This document shows positions 1 to 8,718 of a DNA stretch of 20,694 nt, piece after piece. The DNA is taken from positions 1-20,694 of the IMG/VR virus record IMGVR_UViG_3300039106_000056, one strand, 5' to 3'. Position 1 is the stretch's first letter. Each line of letters opens with the position of its first letter. The translations under genes and the position numbers were made by a program. The notes below the pieces were generated by a model. The model had not been told where the DNA came from. It worked only from the letters and a program-made list of their open reading frames with translations, and did no database searches. This stretch comes from a virus.

Positions 1-984
1 GTCTTTAGGCGTGTCGGACATTAGCTCGTCAATAACGGCTTTTACTTTAGGGTAGGCGTTTGCTACATAGCCTTGACTAGCGCGAAGTTTAGGGCCTACA
101 GACCCAAAATGGGTCTTAAACGCATTAGGGTCTAATTGAAAACCTGATTGATCTAATGTATCGTAATTAGATTTTGCACGAATCGCAAGTTCATCTGCTG
201 ACGACGCTTGTTGTCGCACATTAGTTCGAATGTTAGTAAGCGCACCTGTGGCTGCGCCTGCTGCAATACCTAGCAATGGATTACCTGACGTTTCAGTTAC
301 GCCTTGTGTTACCGCTGCTGATGTTGGCGCAGTAATAACTTGAGACAGTGGAGCTTGAGACATAACTTGACCGGTGCGGCCTAGCATACCAGGCACAGCT
401 TTAACTAAACCTGCGGCAGTTGATTCCACGCCTGCTGGGGTTAATGCGCCACTTGCAACCTCAAGCATACGTTCGCTAGTAGTTTCAGGTCTAGGGCCAC
501 CTAACATATTCTTAATGACTTCAGACGTAGGTCGTACGTTTTTACCCGCAAGCGCATTGTAAGCACTTATGACTGCATCACTTATAGGCACAGCCGCAGA
601 ACCAATCAAAGCACCAGCAGGCACAGTGATAGGCGCGGCTGGGCCTCCAAAGGCACCTAACGCTGCACCAGCAGTAGCACCTATAACACTAGGCGCTGCA
701 CCGCGCAATGTAATACCTGCGCCACGCGCAATGGACTCCATATTAGTAGGAGGCGGCGCAATATGCGCTAAGATTTCATCCGGAGAATACCCTTCGTTTA
801 GCGCAGTTGCAATCTTAGGGTTTTTATTTTTAACGTGATTAAAAATATCTTCTTCAGAATACCCTGCACGACGCGCCGTATTAATTTGATCCCGAAATGT
901 ATCGGTGCCACTTTCGGCAGCATATTCTTCAGGCGTAATTCTTTTTGCAGTTACGCTAACTTTAGGTAAGTTAATATCAGCCAT
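1..984 (-). CDS. Putative DNA-ejection (internal virion) protein, partial at left edge
   Basis: The frame is open from an ATG at 984 through 328 codons to the window edge, so the C-terminus is missing. The N-terminal ~85 residues are charged and helical. They are followed by a long Gly/Ala-rich hydrophobic stretch (about residues 90-155) with many small-residue GxxxG and AxxxA spacings, and a second such stretch near residues 240-265. In P22-like phages the proteins encoded after the tail genes (gp7, gp20, gp16) are carried in the virion and enter the cell envelope with the DNA. The position and the membrane-seeking composition fit that role. The start is preceded by a weak AGGG ribosome binding site and lies 11 nt after the upstream gene's stop. 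I do not recognise a specific family, so the role is inferred from context. Confidence 0.6.
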   Translation of the reverse strand, partial: MADINLPKVSVTAKRITPEEYAAESGTDTFRDQINTARRAGYSEEDIFNHVKNKNPKIATALNEGYSPDEILAHIAPPPTNMESIARGAGITLRGAAPSVIGATAGAALGAFGGPAAPITVPAGALIGSAAVPISDAVISAYNALAGKNVRPTSEVIKNMLGGPRPETTSERMLEVASGALTPAGVESTAAGLVKAVPGMLGRTGQVMSQAPLSQVITAPTSAAVTQGVTETSGNPLLGIAAGAATGALTNIRTNVRQQASSADELAIRAKSNYDTLDQSGFQLDPNAFKTHFGSVGPKLRASQGYVANAYPKVKAVIDELMSDTPKD

Positions 985-995
985 GATTTGCCCTA

Positions 996-2285
996 TTATT
1001 TAAATATTTCATCTAAAGTTTTAGCACCTTTTCTAGCCGCACCAGCTCGGCCTTCAGGGATGCCAGCAGTGTAATCAGATACATCTACAGTTAACGGTAT
1101 GTTAGTCTTAATATCTTTTACGTCTCTGTTATGTTTATTAATAGCGTTTTGCGCGGCTTTATTATTAATGTTAAGAATTTTACGTATAGCTTTCTCATCC
1201 ATTGATATATCGCCCGCTGCGGCTTTCAATGCGTATTCCCTATCGGCATCTGACAAACCAGTACCCGCACCAAACTGTTTAATAATTTTAGCAGTGTTAG
1301 CGGCCATTAATGCACCGTATGCTTGAGAGTTCTGCGCGGCATCAGCCCCGCCAAAATCCATACCAGCGCGAAGAAGACCTTTGTTAAGCTGAACAAAAAA
1401 GTCCGCACCAGCCCCCGTAATCATGCCTTTATCTAACAAGGTTTTACCGACCATGTTAGTAGCTAGTATTTGCGCCGCGTCTTCTGCACTGGCTTTACTT
1501 GCCAACACTTTATCGGCTTGACCTTTGCCTAATTGTTTTTCAAACTCTTTTTCTTGAGCATTATTTACGTTAACTACGGTGCTTGCCGCTGGTTTATTGT
1601 ATGTTGCGCCTGTTGACCCAGCTACTGTAGTTGCGCGGTCACCTAATGGTGACAGTTGAAGTACGCGTGTAGTAGGTACACCGTTAACCATTACGTTTTG
1701 TTGGCTTTCAAATTTAGGTAGTTGGTCTTTAGCGGATAACACAGCCATGAAGCCTTGGTCAGCTAACGCTTTAATGTTAGCCGGGCTAGGGTCTGCCGCG
1801 ATTACAGCTAGTTGTTCATCAGCTTGCGCTTTGTCAATTACGCCATTAGACACTAAATAGTTTAACGCCATTGTAGCCGCTTGTGGCGTTGGATTAGTTC
1901 TTACATATCCAAACGATTGGCCCATAATGTTTAGCTGTTTACTTTTTCTTTCAAATTCTGCTGTCTTAGTTTTAGCTTCTGTTTCGCCTATTGCGGCTCT
2001 GTCTTTTCTTTGCGCTTCAAGTGCTTTTAGCCCTTCTAAGCCTTTTATAGCATAAGCTGCTTCTTCATCTTGCGCGTATGTAGGAGAAGTTCTATCTAAA
2101 CTTCTAAGCGCATTTTTAAACTGTTCAGCTTCAGCGACACCGCGTGTGTACTCATCCATCTTAAGTTGGTTAAGTTTATTGGATTGAACAGCGTTTTGCA
2201 TTTCGTACACCTTCGCCATTTGATTAAGCGGCGATTCTATTTGTACAGGCTTAATGCTTAATGGAATACTATAGTCTAAAGCCAT
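996..2285 (-). CDS. Putative ejection/internal virion protein (429 aa)
   Basis: The protein has 429 residues. The first ~130 residues are Gln, Lys and Glu rich and predicted helical, compatible with a coiled coil. The middle and C-terminal parts hold alternating helical segments and a small Gly-rich segment around residues 295-320. It starts 2 nt after the p32-like gene ends, with a good GGGAGA ribosome binding site inside the end of that gene, so translation is probably coupled. Its place between the p32-like transfer protein and another Gly/Ala-rich long protein mirrors the gp7-gp20-gp16 ejection-protein cluster of P22-type phages. I see no enzymatic motif and no signal peptide. Assignment as a gp20-like ejection protein is by position only. 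Confidence 0.55.
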   Translation of the reverse strand: MALDYSIPLSIKPVQIESPLNQMAKVYEMQNAVQSNKLNQLKMDEYTRGVAEAEQFKNALRSLDRTSPTYAQDEEAAYAIKGLEGLKALEAQRKDRAAIGETEAKTKTAEFERKSKQLNIMGQSFGYVRTNPTPQAATMALNYLVSNGVIDKAQADEQLAVIAADPSPANIKALADQGFMAVLSAKDQLPKFESQQNVMVNGVPTTRVLQLSPLGDRATTVAGSTGATYNKPAASTVVNVNNAQEKEFEKQLGKGQADKVLASKASAEDAAQILATNMVGKTLLDKGMITGAGADFFVQLNKGLLRAGMDFGGADAAQNSQAYGALMAANTAKIIKQFGAGTGLSDADREYALKAAAGDISMDEKAIRKILNINNKAAQNAINKHNRDVKDIKTNIPLTVDVSDYTAGIPEGRAGAARKGAKTLDEIFK

Positions 2286-2287
2286 GA

Positions 2288-3034
2288 TTAATATCTCCCT
2301 AATGGATCGTATGATCCGCCTGCACTATATTGCCCATCACCTGTACTGTCTTGCGGAAACATTCTGTTCATCATTTGATTTTGATTGTATTGATTGTAAG
2401 CATTACCTATGGCGTTAGACCATGCGTTAGCGCTACCAACGTAGCCTGACGCCCGTGCATTAGCGGCGTTCATGTAGTTCTGTCCGGCTTGATTAGCAAA
2501 GCTAGTACCTGCGCCTGCTACCTGACCTGCGGCAGTCTGACCTGCGCCCATTAGACTTTGTAGCGGATTTAATTGGTTAGCACGGTTGGTTTGGTAACGG
2601 TTGAACGCGTTGGTGTACTCTTGCGACGCCATGTCTTGACCAAACCGTGTAGCACCGCGTAATGCAGCACCTGACAGCAAACCGCCCCTAGACGCTGCTG
2701 TACGATCTAATGCTTTCATGCCTTCTGACATACGGAACGCATAGCCTGGGTCTTGTTGGAAGTCTGCCATGCTAAAGTCTTTAGCGTACTTACCGCCAGC
2801 GCCTTCAGACAAACCTAAGTAGTCTAGCAGTCTATTTTGTGCAGATAATCCAGCCTCACGGAACGGCGCTTGCAGTTCGACGTTGCGTTCAAACATCTCA
2901 CGCTGTAGTTCCGTTGCGCGATCTGCTGACTCAGCCTGAATACCCGCTGCTTTCTTAGAGGCTTTACCGCCTATAACAGCGCCAGCTACGTTACCAAGTA
3001 CACTTCCTGCTATACTACCGACTATACCGCCCAT
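2288..3034 (-). CDS. DNA transfer protein p32-like ejection protein
   Basis: This 248-residue protein belongs, from memory of the family, to the phage proteins annotated DNA transfer protein p32, which are pilot proteins ejected with the genome. It opens with a glycine zipper (residues 1-23, GGIVGS...GNVAG...GG), suited to inserting in or crossing a membrane. A conserved core follows with DPGYAFRMSEG, ALDRTAASRGGLLSG and ATRFGQDMAS-type motifs near residues 95-138. The C-terminal third is Asn/Gln/Ala rich and low in complexity. The start overlaps the GNAT-like gene by 13 nt, implying coupled translation. It is the first of three consecutive ejection-type genes, as expected for a P22-like virion. 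The p32 family call is fairly secure; the mechanism is family knowledge. Confidence 0.78.
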   Translation of the reverse strand: MGGIVGSIAGSVLGNVAGAVIGGKASKKAAGIQAESADRATELQREMFERNVELQAPFREAGLSAQNRLLDYLGLSEGAGGKYAKDFSMADFQQDPGYAFRMSEGMKALDRTAASRGGLLSGAALRGATRFGQDMASQEYTNAFNRYQTNRANQLNPLQSLMGAGQTAAGQVAGAGTSFANQAGQNYMNAANARASGYVGSANAWSNAIGNAYNQYNQNQMMNRMFPQDSTGDGQYSAGGSYDPLGRY

Positions 3035-3390
3035 AATTGTTTCTCCAATCTAATAAGCCCATCATTACGGCTAACTTCATTAAACTTAAAATGTTTTGCT
3101 AACCGTAAAGATTTAGCGTTACCCTCTTGTATCTGTATTATAGCCGTTGGGTAATCCTTGGCTATTGAATCTATTACTTTTGTAATCTCATGCTTTACAT
3201 TCCACTTGCCTTGTCTAGCTTGAGATACGAATAAATCAAATTCATTTTCTACTACTATAAACACTCCGCCATCAAAGTTAACAACTTTAGCCTGGTGTTC
3301 TACTGCCTTCTTTGCTTCTGCGTCATACGTTACATTATCATATTTCTTATAATGGTCAACGATAACTTGCCACACATCATCCGGTATCAT
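3022..3390 (-). CDS. Small GNAT-fold-like protein (T7 gp13-like?)
   Basis: This 122-residue protein ends with a pattern typical of GNAT acetyltransferases: a beta strand (PTAIIQIQ), then a loop-helix with NAKSLRLAKHFKF (residues 91-103), a turn, and a final strand (GLIRLEK). The N-terminal acetyl-CoA loop (Q/RxxGxG/A) is not obvious, so catalysis is doubtful. In T7 the comparable small protein gp13, next to the internal core genes, has a similar C-terminal pattern and serves virion assembly. Here the gene directly precedes and overlaps the p32-like ejection gene, and it starts 3 nt after the upstream stop with GGAG further upstream. A role in building or loading the ejection proteins is inferred; a modifying enzyme is the alternative. 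Confidence 0.6.
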   Translation of the reverse strand: MIPDDVWQVIVDHYKKYDNVTYDAEAKKAVEHQAKVVNFDGGVFIVVENEFDLFVSQARQGKWNVKHEITKVIDSIAKDYPTAIIQIQEGNAKSLRLAKHFKFNEVSRNDGLIRLEKQLWAV

Positions 3391-3393
3391 ACG

Positions 3394-3891
3394 TTACTGT
3401 ACAAACTCCACAACGTCGCCCACATTCAAACCATCTACAAACGTAACCACGGTTGTTGACGTTTCGACGTAGTTTAAGGTAACTATTTGTTTAGACCCAT
3501 TTACCAACACGCTTAAGCTATTATTGCCTACAGTATAGGGGAAGCCTACAGTAAACGCAGTCTGACCTGCTGTGGCTACTAAGTCATTTTGACTACCTGC
3601 TGAAGGTAGCCCCGTGATGTTGTCCATTACCCATAGTTGCACATCAGTAGATGTTTTTAACACAAGTTTATATGCAACGGCAGTTAGCCATATTTCGCCT
3701 GCTGGACGTCCAGCAGCATCTAATACGATAGGATTTGAGTTAGCTGTTGAACCTGAGCTAGTAGTGTAAGTTGCAAGTGGGGTAGTCGTGCCAGCGGCGT
3801 AAGAATATAAAAGACCGCCAGCTAAAGGCACACCGTTATTATCGAAGAATTGCCAGCCTGCGCCGCCTAAAGGGGATAGGTTAAGTGCCAT
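3394..3891 (-). CDS. Tail protein with head-binding/adaptor-like domain
   Basis: This 165-residue beta-rich protein carries, near the N-terminus, motifs common in phage tail proteins: WQFFDNNGVPLAGGLLYSYA (about residues 13-32), then TTPLATYT, NPIVLDAAGR and a WL.AVAYKLVL strand. In larger tailspikes this module docks the fibre to the virion or to another fibre. Here it is followed only by a short beta domain (residues 100-165), so it may be a stand-alone adaptor or short fibre. It overlaps the 3' end of the small membrane-protein gene by 11 nt and lies downstream of the tailspike gene, which suits a receptor-binding complex. The domain resemblance is from memory; no enzymatic residues are visible. 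Confidence 0.65.
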   Translation of the reverse strand: MALNLSPLGGAGWQFFDNNGVPLAGGLLYSYAAGTTTPLATYTTSSGSTANSNPIVLDAAGRPAGEIWLTAVAYKLVLKTSTDVQLWVMDNITGLPSAGSQNDLVATAGQTAFTVGFPYTVGNNSLSVLVNGSKQIVTLNYVETSTTVVTFVDGLNVGDVVEFVQ

Positions 3892-4150
3892 ATATAACTC
3901 CTAATGTAACAATAGCCCCTAAAACCGTGGCTACCCAATCATAAAAATCTGCGGTATGACCAGGATGCTTGTAATCATACCACTCTTTTGCGCCCGCTAC
4001 TATAGCTACAAGCAGTAAAGCCCAATAGCCTATAACATAATATGCTACAAAGGCCAGGATAGCGCCTACAACAAAGTGCGCTTGTAAATCGACACGTACT
4101 GGAATACGTGGGCTAGACAGCTTCATAAATAATGAGAATAGTTTTTCCAT
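3881..4150 (-). CDS. Small membrane protein, possible holin-like
   Basis: This 89-residue protein has about three hydrophobic segments (residues 26-40, 42-54 and 71-88) and a conserved-looking polar signature: DLQAHF near residue 21, AKEWYDYKHPGHTADFYD at residues 54-71, then ATVLGA. I recall similar small integral membrane proteins in many phage genomes, often of unassigned function. The size, the hydrophobicity and the lack of any other lysis gene in the window make a holin or envelope-acting role possible. Against this, the His/Asp-rich signature is unusual for holins and the gene sits among tail genes. It begins 1 nt after the tailspike stop and overlaps the next gene. Confidence 0.5.
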   Translation of the reverse strand: MEKLFSLFMKLSSPRIPVRVDLQAHFVVGAILAFVAYYVIGYWALLLVAIVAGAKEWYDYKHPGHTADFYDWVATVLGAIVTLGVIYGT

Positions 4151-4151
4151 A

Positions 4152-5837
4152 TTAAACTGCAGATATATAGATGTAATCTTGAATAAGACTGTTTGTAAAA
4201 TAGGCCGACATTATTTGAGCAACCCCACGAATATAGCTTGTAGTCCCTGCACCTAAACTTGAGTTAATAGTCACTACAAGCTCTACAGTTTGGGCTGCCG
4301 TAACTGCCCCCACTGTAACTCCTACAGCAAAAGATACCGTAATAGTTTCCGAACCCGTAGTTGTTAATGTAACTTGAGCTAAACTTTCACTTATTGATAC
4401 TTTTGAAGTGTAGCCTCCATACCTTGCTACGTTAACTCTTAACTTGCCTGATACAACAGCTTGGTTAGCAGAACTATTTACTGTGTACGGTATTTCAATG
4501 ATAGCGTTTAATTCTGAATTAGGTACATTCACTAAAGCAAAAACATACGCGCTATTATTTGTAGCTAAAGATGCCGTAAACGGGCTTTCAAAAAACCTTG
4601 CTCTAAAAGACGACAGATATGTTCCATTGATAGTTGCGTCAGCTGAAACAGGTAGCCCAGTATAAACAGCGCCTGCCCCTAACTTATTAAATGAATTTCC
4701 GCCAAAAGATATAGACGTAACATCATAATTACCGCCATAGCCTAAGTTAAAATAGTTGTTAAGCATACTTGTAGCTGTGCCATAATACGCCGTGTATCCT
4801 GTAGCTACTGCTGAATTAAATATATCAAATCTACAAGTGTGAATATTTGTTGCGCTTGTAAATTTACCTATAGGGGTAATAGCGCTAGTTGACGCATGAG
4901 TGCCAAAAAATTGGCTTTCAATTAAGTTACCTGTCGCCTCAAAAAACGTAGTTCTTGATTCGGATTGAAACCCTTGAATTAAAAGTTTTTGTGGTGCGCC
5001 AGTTAACAACACAGCTGGATAAGTAGAAGTATCTCCATCATTACCAAAGTATGAGCTAATAATGGTATTGTTAACTGTTCTTTGAACTCTTAACGCTGGG
5101 CCTAAACCGGAAATTGATAAAAATTTACAGGATATAAAAGTGTTGTCCGTAGCAGATTGCACTGTATCAGATATAGTGACAAAGGGTGACGTTACGTTAT
5201 ATAGCACAGTTTCAGTTAATACTACCGCTACATCTGCTGCAAACCAACAATTAATATACGTGCCTAATTCAGTATTATCTGAAAACAGCGCAATAGAAGG
5301 GCTTGTAGAACTGGCAGCCGTTTTCATAAATATAGCCATGTTAGTAAAACGATGGTTTTGATTACTTTGCGATACTGTACTTCGAGCGCCTAAGACGCCA
5401 ATGCGAGCTGGGTTTGTTACTTTAGTCGTATGATTGGTATCTAAAGTAATATGTCTAATACCAAAAGTCTGACTTCCTGTAATGTCTATACCTACAGTAC
5501 CTGTGTTTAACCAAATAGTAGAGCCTAATGCAGAGTCATTAGGTACAGCATTAGGAATGTTTGCACTCCCTTCACCTACAAAATCTACGGCAAAAAAACC
5601 ATTAGTACAATTAATTGCGGTGTTAATTTTGTATCCTTCAGCTGTAGCGGGAAAAAATAATTCGCCGCCGCCGATAGATATTAAATAATCATATCCTGCT
5701 TGAATGGCTGCCGCATCATCCGTAACCCCATCACCTTTTGCACCATAATCTTTAACGGAAATTCTTTCCGCAAACTTTTCAGCTATCGTTCTATTAGATG
5801 TAGTAACTCTTGAGTATTTAGGTATTAATGTAGCCAT
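4152..5837 (-). CDS. Tailspike with pectate-lyase-type beta-helix
   Basis: The protein has 561 residues. Near residues 26-60 it has the motif ISVKDYGAKGDGVTDDAAAIQ, characteristic of right-handed parallel beta-helix enzymes in the Pectate_lyase_3 family used by many tailspikes. The sequence then runs as short repeating beta rungs rich in Asn, Thr and Ser to about residue 400, and ends in a beta-rich domain (about 405-561) likely to trimerise or bind sugar. The expected job is binding and possibly cleaving host capsule or lipopolysaccharide. It lies between the long fibre and the small membrane protein, with an AAAGGA ribosome binding site. Catalytic residues cannot be assigned by eye. GC content is low: the row 5101-5160 has 21 of 60 G or C. 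Confidence 0.8.
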   Translation of the reverse strand: MATLIPKYSRVTTSNRTIAEKFAERISVKDYGAKGDGVTDDAAAIQAGYDYLISIGGGELFFPATAEGYKINTAINCTNGFFAVDFVGEGSANIPNAVPNDSALGSTIWLNTGTVGIDITGSQTFGIRHITLDTNHTTKVTNPARIGVLGARSTVSQSNQNHRFTNMAIFMKTAASSTSPSIALFSDNTELGTYINCWFAADVAVVLTETVLYNVTSPFVTISDTVQSATDNTFISCKFLSISGLGPALRVQRTVNNTIISSYFGNDGDTSTYPAVLLTGAPQKLLIQGFQSESRTTFFEATGNLIESQFFGTHASTSAITPIGKFTSATNIHTCRFDIFNSAVATGYTAYYGTATSMLNNYFNLGYGGNYDVTSISFGGNSFNKLGAGAVYTGLPVSADATINGTYLSSFRARFFESPFTASLATNNSAYVFALVNVPNSELNAIIEIPYTVNSSANQAVVSGKLRVNVARYGGYTSKVSISESLAQVTLTTTGSETITVSFAVGVTVGAVTAAQTVELVVTINSSLGAGTTSYIRGVAQIMSAYFTNSLIQDYIYISAV

Positions 5838-5866
5838 AATTTAAATCCTTTTATTAGGTTTGTTCC

Positions 5867-8320
5867 TTAAACAACTTTTACAATTATTCTTGCACGACCG
5901 TCTGCTTCAATCGCAATGACTTTGCCTACCGCTGTTTGATACTGCTCAAAGGTTGGGCTTGTTACTGCTTTGCCTTTAATTGCACCGTTGTCATTTACAG
6001 GAATAATATATTGTCCTGCTATTGCGTTTAATACATTGATAGGCACTTGACCTGCAAATGCTATTCGGTCTACTGTTTGACGTGCAGCTTCTAATGTTTC
6101 TTCAAATGCGTCTTTTTCTTCTTGAGTTGCGTCATCTTTAGGGCGGCTGCCAATAGCTTTTTCATTTCCCCATGTATCACCCCCAACATAGGATGGATCT
6201 GTGGATTTAACTACAAATGAAACTGCATTTGCAAATACATTGGTTAATTTACCCTTAACGTCAATACCAACCACATCGCCTTTAGCTAAAACAAAATTAT
6301 CCGCTTTAGTCATGTATTCAGCATAGTCTGCGCCTGAAGCGTTAATTGTACCGCCAGCATTTAAAGACCTATTTGTAGTAACTACTCTGCCTAAGTTATA
6401 TCCTGTCGCTGCGGCGTTCCAGTTAATATCTCTGCAATGGTTAAAAAAATGATAGTCTGTACCTGTATCGCCAATTGATACTATAGGTGCGCCAGCAGTC
6501 CCGACAGGTTTTACAAATTTATGGTATGTGCCACTAGTAACCCCCACCAAAACATTTCCGCTTGAATCAATGCGCGCGCGTTCTGTGTTATTAGTACCAA
6601 AAACTAAAGGGTACGCGCCTGTACCTGTTAATCTATGTACGCCATCACCATCATGTGTTTGTAAATATATGCTTGTTGATAAAGTTGAATTATCAAGTCT
6701 AACTGTTGGGTAAGTAGTTCTAACTAAATGTAATTGATCCCCAGGTGATGTTGTACCTATACCTACATTCCCCGTTGAACTAACAGTAACCATAGTTGTG
6801 TTGCCAGTTTGCAAAAATAAGCCTGGAGACCCATTGTAATAGGCGCCGTTCCCATCAACACTAATATTAGCTTGTAACGATGTATTAGCTGTATGAGTAG
6901 CCCTAAAGAATTCTCCGCCTGCTTGCCTAACGCTAATAGCCGCAGGTACTGCGCTATCATTAATACCTAATTTAGAGCCGCTAAAATAAAGATTAGTATT
7001 TGTAGTTAATGCACTTGTAGATGTCGCATAAGGAACACCGCCTGATGTAAACGATGTTAACCCTGTACCACCGTAAGCTGTACCGATTGTGCCTACATCG
7101 CCTGAGCCAAGTAGACTTACGCCGCTAACAGTTTTAATGTTAGTGCCGCTAACCAATGCGGCTTGTTTGCCATTAAAGGTAGCCCAATCAGTTGAACTTA
7201 ACGCGCCGCGATTAGAGGCAGACGCTGTAGGCACGTTCAATGTGATAACAGGCGTTGTGGTGCCGTTAGCAACGGTTGAGCTTAGGTCAGTGCCTGTCGT
7301 GCCTAGTGTTAAGGCCGCAACGCTTGTGACTGTACCGCCAGTGCCTGTGGCATTAATTGTAATTGCAGCGGAGCCGTTATAGGTTGTGCCAGTGCTGAAC
7401 GACACGCCTGTACCAGCCGTTAAGTTAAACAAACTACCGCCAAGCGCTACGCCTGAGATAGTGCTGTTAACTAACGCGCTGTTAGGAATCGAGGTAAGAC
7501 TTGCGCCTGATCCGCTAAATGTAGTTGCTGTAATCGTAGTGCCTGTAATGGCTAACGGTGTTGTAGCGCCAATGATGACGTTGTTAATATCGCCAACACC
7601 AGTTGGGTTAATGCTGACATGGCCTGTGCCTGTCGGAGACATATCAATATGGGCGTTAGCGCCATTCATATTAATTGATCCGTCTACCGTGCAATTAACG
7701 CCCCCGCCTGCGGCCCATTGGAAACAAGCCGTGCCACTAGCCGTTCTTAAGCTGCCACCAGCAGAACTTGAAGCATCGTAGTTAGTACCTGCAAACTTAG
7801 TGCTTGCGGTAATGGTAGTGCCGGTAATAGTATTAGCAGTAGTGTTACCTATTGTAGGCGGCGATGACAAATCTAGTGTACCACCTAGAGTTAGGTTGCC
7901 TGTAGTAGTCACGGTGCCAGTTAAGGTTAAGCCGTTAACAGTGCCTGTACCGCCTACGCTCGTAACAGTACCGCCTGAGCCTGTAGCATTAATAGTGATA
8001 GCGCCAGCGCCATTAGTAATGGTTACGCCTGAGCCAGCGGTTAGCGTGGCTTTGGTTAGTGTGTTACCTGTGGAGTTACCGATAAGCAGTTGGCCATCGG
8101 TGTAGCTAGTTTGGCCTGTGCCGCCTGCTGATACCGGAACGACTTTCCAGCCTATGACTTGTACGTTTCCACTGCTGTCCTTGTAAAACAGCTTGCCATC
8201 AAAGATATTAATGGCTAATTCAGAGCCGCCTGAGCTATTCAATAGGTCAGCAGCCGCAGGTGTATTACCTGTGGTTGAACTAGAATAAAGCTGTATTGGC
8301 GTAAAACCTGTTTGAGCCAT
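5867..8320 (-). CDS. Long modular tail fibre (817 aa)
   Basis: The protein has 817 residues. Residues 1-60 look like a virion-attachment region (NIFDGKLFYKDSSGNVQVIGWK). A long Gly/Thr/Ser-rich shaft follows, made of modules common in fibres (GGTGQTSYTDGQLLIGN, GTVTSVGGTGTVNGL at about 116, GTVTSV...LSSTDWATFNGK at about 328-385), and then GNVGIGTTSPGDQLHL-type repeats near 510. The C-terminal ~190 residues form a separate conserved domain starting near GADYAEYMTKADNF, with AVSFVVKSTDPSYVGGDTWG and an IAFAGQVP strand. It resembles the C-terminal domain seen in many aquatic-phage fibres and recalls peptidase G2-like fibre tips, which I cannot confirm. The start overlaps the preceding stop by 1 nt. 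It probably binds the host receptor. Confidence 0.75.
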   Translation of the reverse strand: MAQTGFTPIQLYSSSTTGNTPAAADLLNSSGGSELAINIFDGKLFYKDSSGNVQVIGWKVVPVSAGGTGQTSYTDGQLLIGNSTGNTLTKATLTAGSGVTITNGAGAITINATGSGGTVTSVGGTGTVNGLTLTGTVTTTGNLTLGGTLDLSSPPTIGNTTANTITGTTITASTKFAGTNYDASSSAGGSLRTASGTACFQWAAGGGVNCTVDGSINMNGANAHIDMSPTGTGHVSINPTGVGDINNVIIGATTPLAITGTTITATTFSGSGASLTSIPNSALVNSTISGVALGGSLFNLTAGTGVSFSTGTTYNGSAAITINATGTGGTVTSVAALTLGTTGTDLSSTVANGTTTPVITLNVPTASASNRGALSSTDWATFNGKQAALVSGTNIKTVSGVSLLGSGDVGTIGTAYGGTGLTSFTSGGVPYATSTSALTTNTNLYFSGSKLGINDSAVPAAISVRQAGGEFFRATHTANTSLQANISVDGNGAYYNGSPGLFLQTGNTTMVTVSSTGNVGIGTTSPGDQLHLVRTTYPTVRLDNSTLSTSIYLQTHDGDGVHRLTGTGAYPLVFGTNNTERARIDSSGNVLVGVTSGTYHKFVKPVGTAGAPIVSIGDTGTDYHFFNHCRDINWNAAATGYNLGRVVTTNRSLNAGGTINASGADYAEYMTKADNFVLAKGDVVGIDVKGKLTNVFANAVSFVVKSTDPSYVGGDTWGNEKAIGSRPKDDATQEEKDAFEETLEAARQTVDRIAFAGQVPINVLNAIAGQYIIPVNDNGAIKGKAVTSPTFEQYQTAVGKVIAIEADGRARIIVKVV

Positions 8321-8718
8321 TAGAATGAACCCCCTGAAATACCTACATACTTAGATGCAGTTGCTGTCGTAAACGTGCCTAAAGCTGGCGTTGTTGCGCC
8401 AATTGTCGTACTATTAATCGTGCTACTAGTAATTGCGCCGTTTGTATACCCAATGCCGTTAAGTATACCCGAAATAACTTGACTTGCGTTAATTGCAATA
8501 GCTACATTCTGTATACCTGTTATGCCGCCAAACTCGTCTACAGTTATCTGTGGCACTTGTGATGCGGTGCCGTAAGTGCCTGCCGTAACAGACCCAGTGC
8601 CTGAATACGCTATTGTAAACAGGTTGTTAAAAAACCTAAACCATTCGTTCGACACAATGCCTGTCTGTGGATCGACAAGCGTAACCCTGGGTGCCGGTAT
8701 ACGGGTGTAATTAAGCAT
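8320..8718 (-). CDS. Short fibre/tail-needle-region protein (132 aa)
   Basis: This 132-residue protein begins with a structured segment (IPAPRVTLVDPQTGIVSNEW, residues 7-26, then FRFFNNLF), which in related phages I recall as the N-terminal attachment part of short tail proteins. It continues as a Thr/Ile/Gly fibre shaft with ITVDEFGGITGIQNV and ends with GTFTTATASKYVGISGGSF. The same ending style recurs in the 172-aa protein at 14827-15345. It overlaps the gp10-like gene by 8 nt and the long fibre by 1 nt, so it is probably made in proportion to both. Position after gp10 matches that of the P22 tail needle gp26, but the sequence does not identify it as a needle. Confidence 0.6.
   Translation of the reverse strand: MLNYTRIPAPRVTLVDPQTGIVSNEWFRFFNNLFTIAYSGTGSVTAGTYGTASQVPQITVDEFGGITGIQNVAIAINASQVISGILNGIGYTNGAITSSTINSTTIGATTPALGTFTTATASKYVGISGGSF

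Noticed and set aside
374-838. Plus-strand ORFs over the left-edge gene
   Set aside because: They are antisense shadows of the continuous minus-strand frame from 984 to the edge and have no independent start signals.
7089-8105. Three long plus-strand ORFs antisense to the 817-aa fibre
   Set aside because: They are Val/Pro-rich mirror images of the Gly/Thr repeats on the minus strand. There is no ribosome binding site or recognisable domain.
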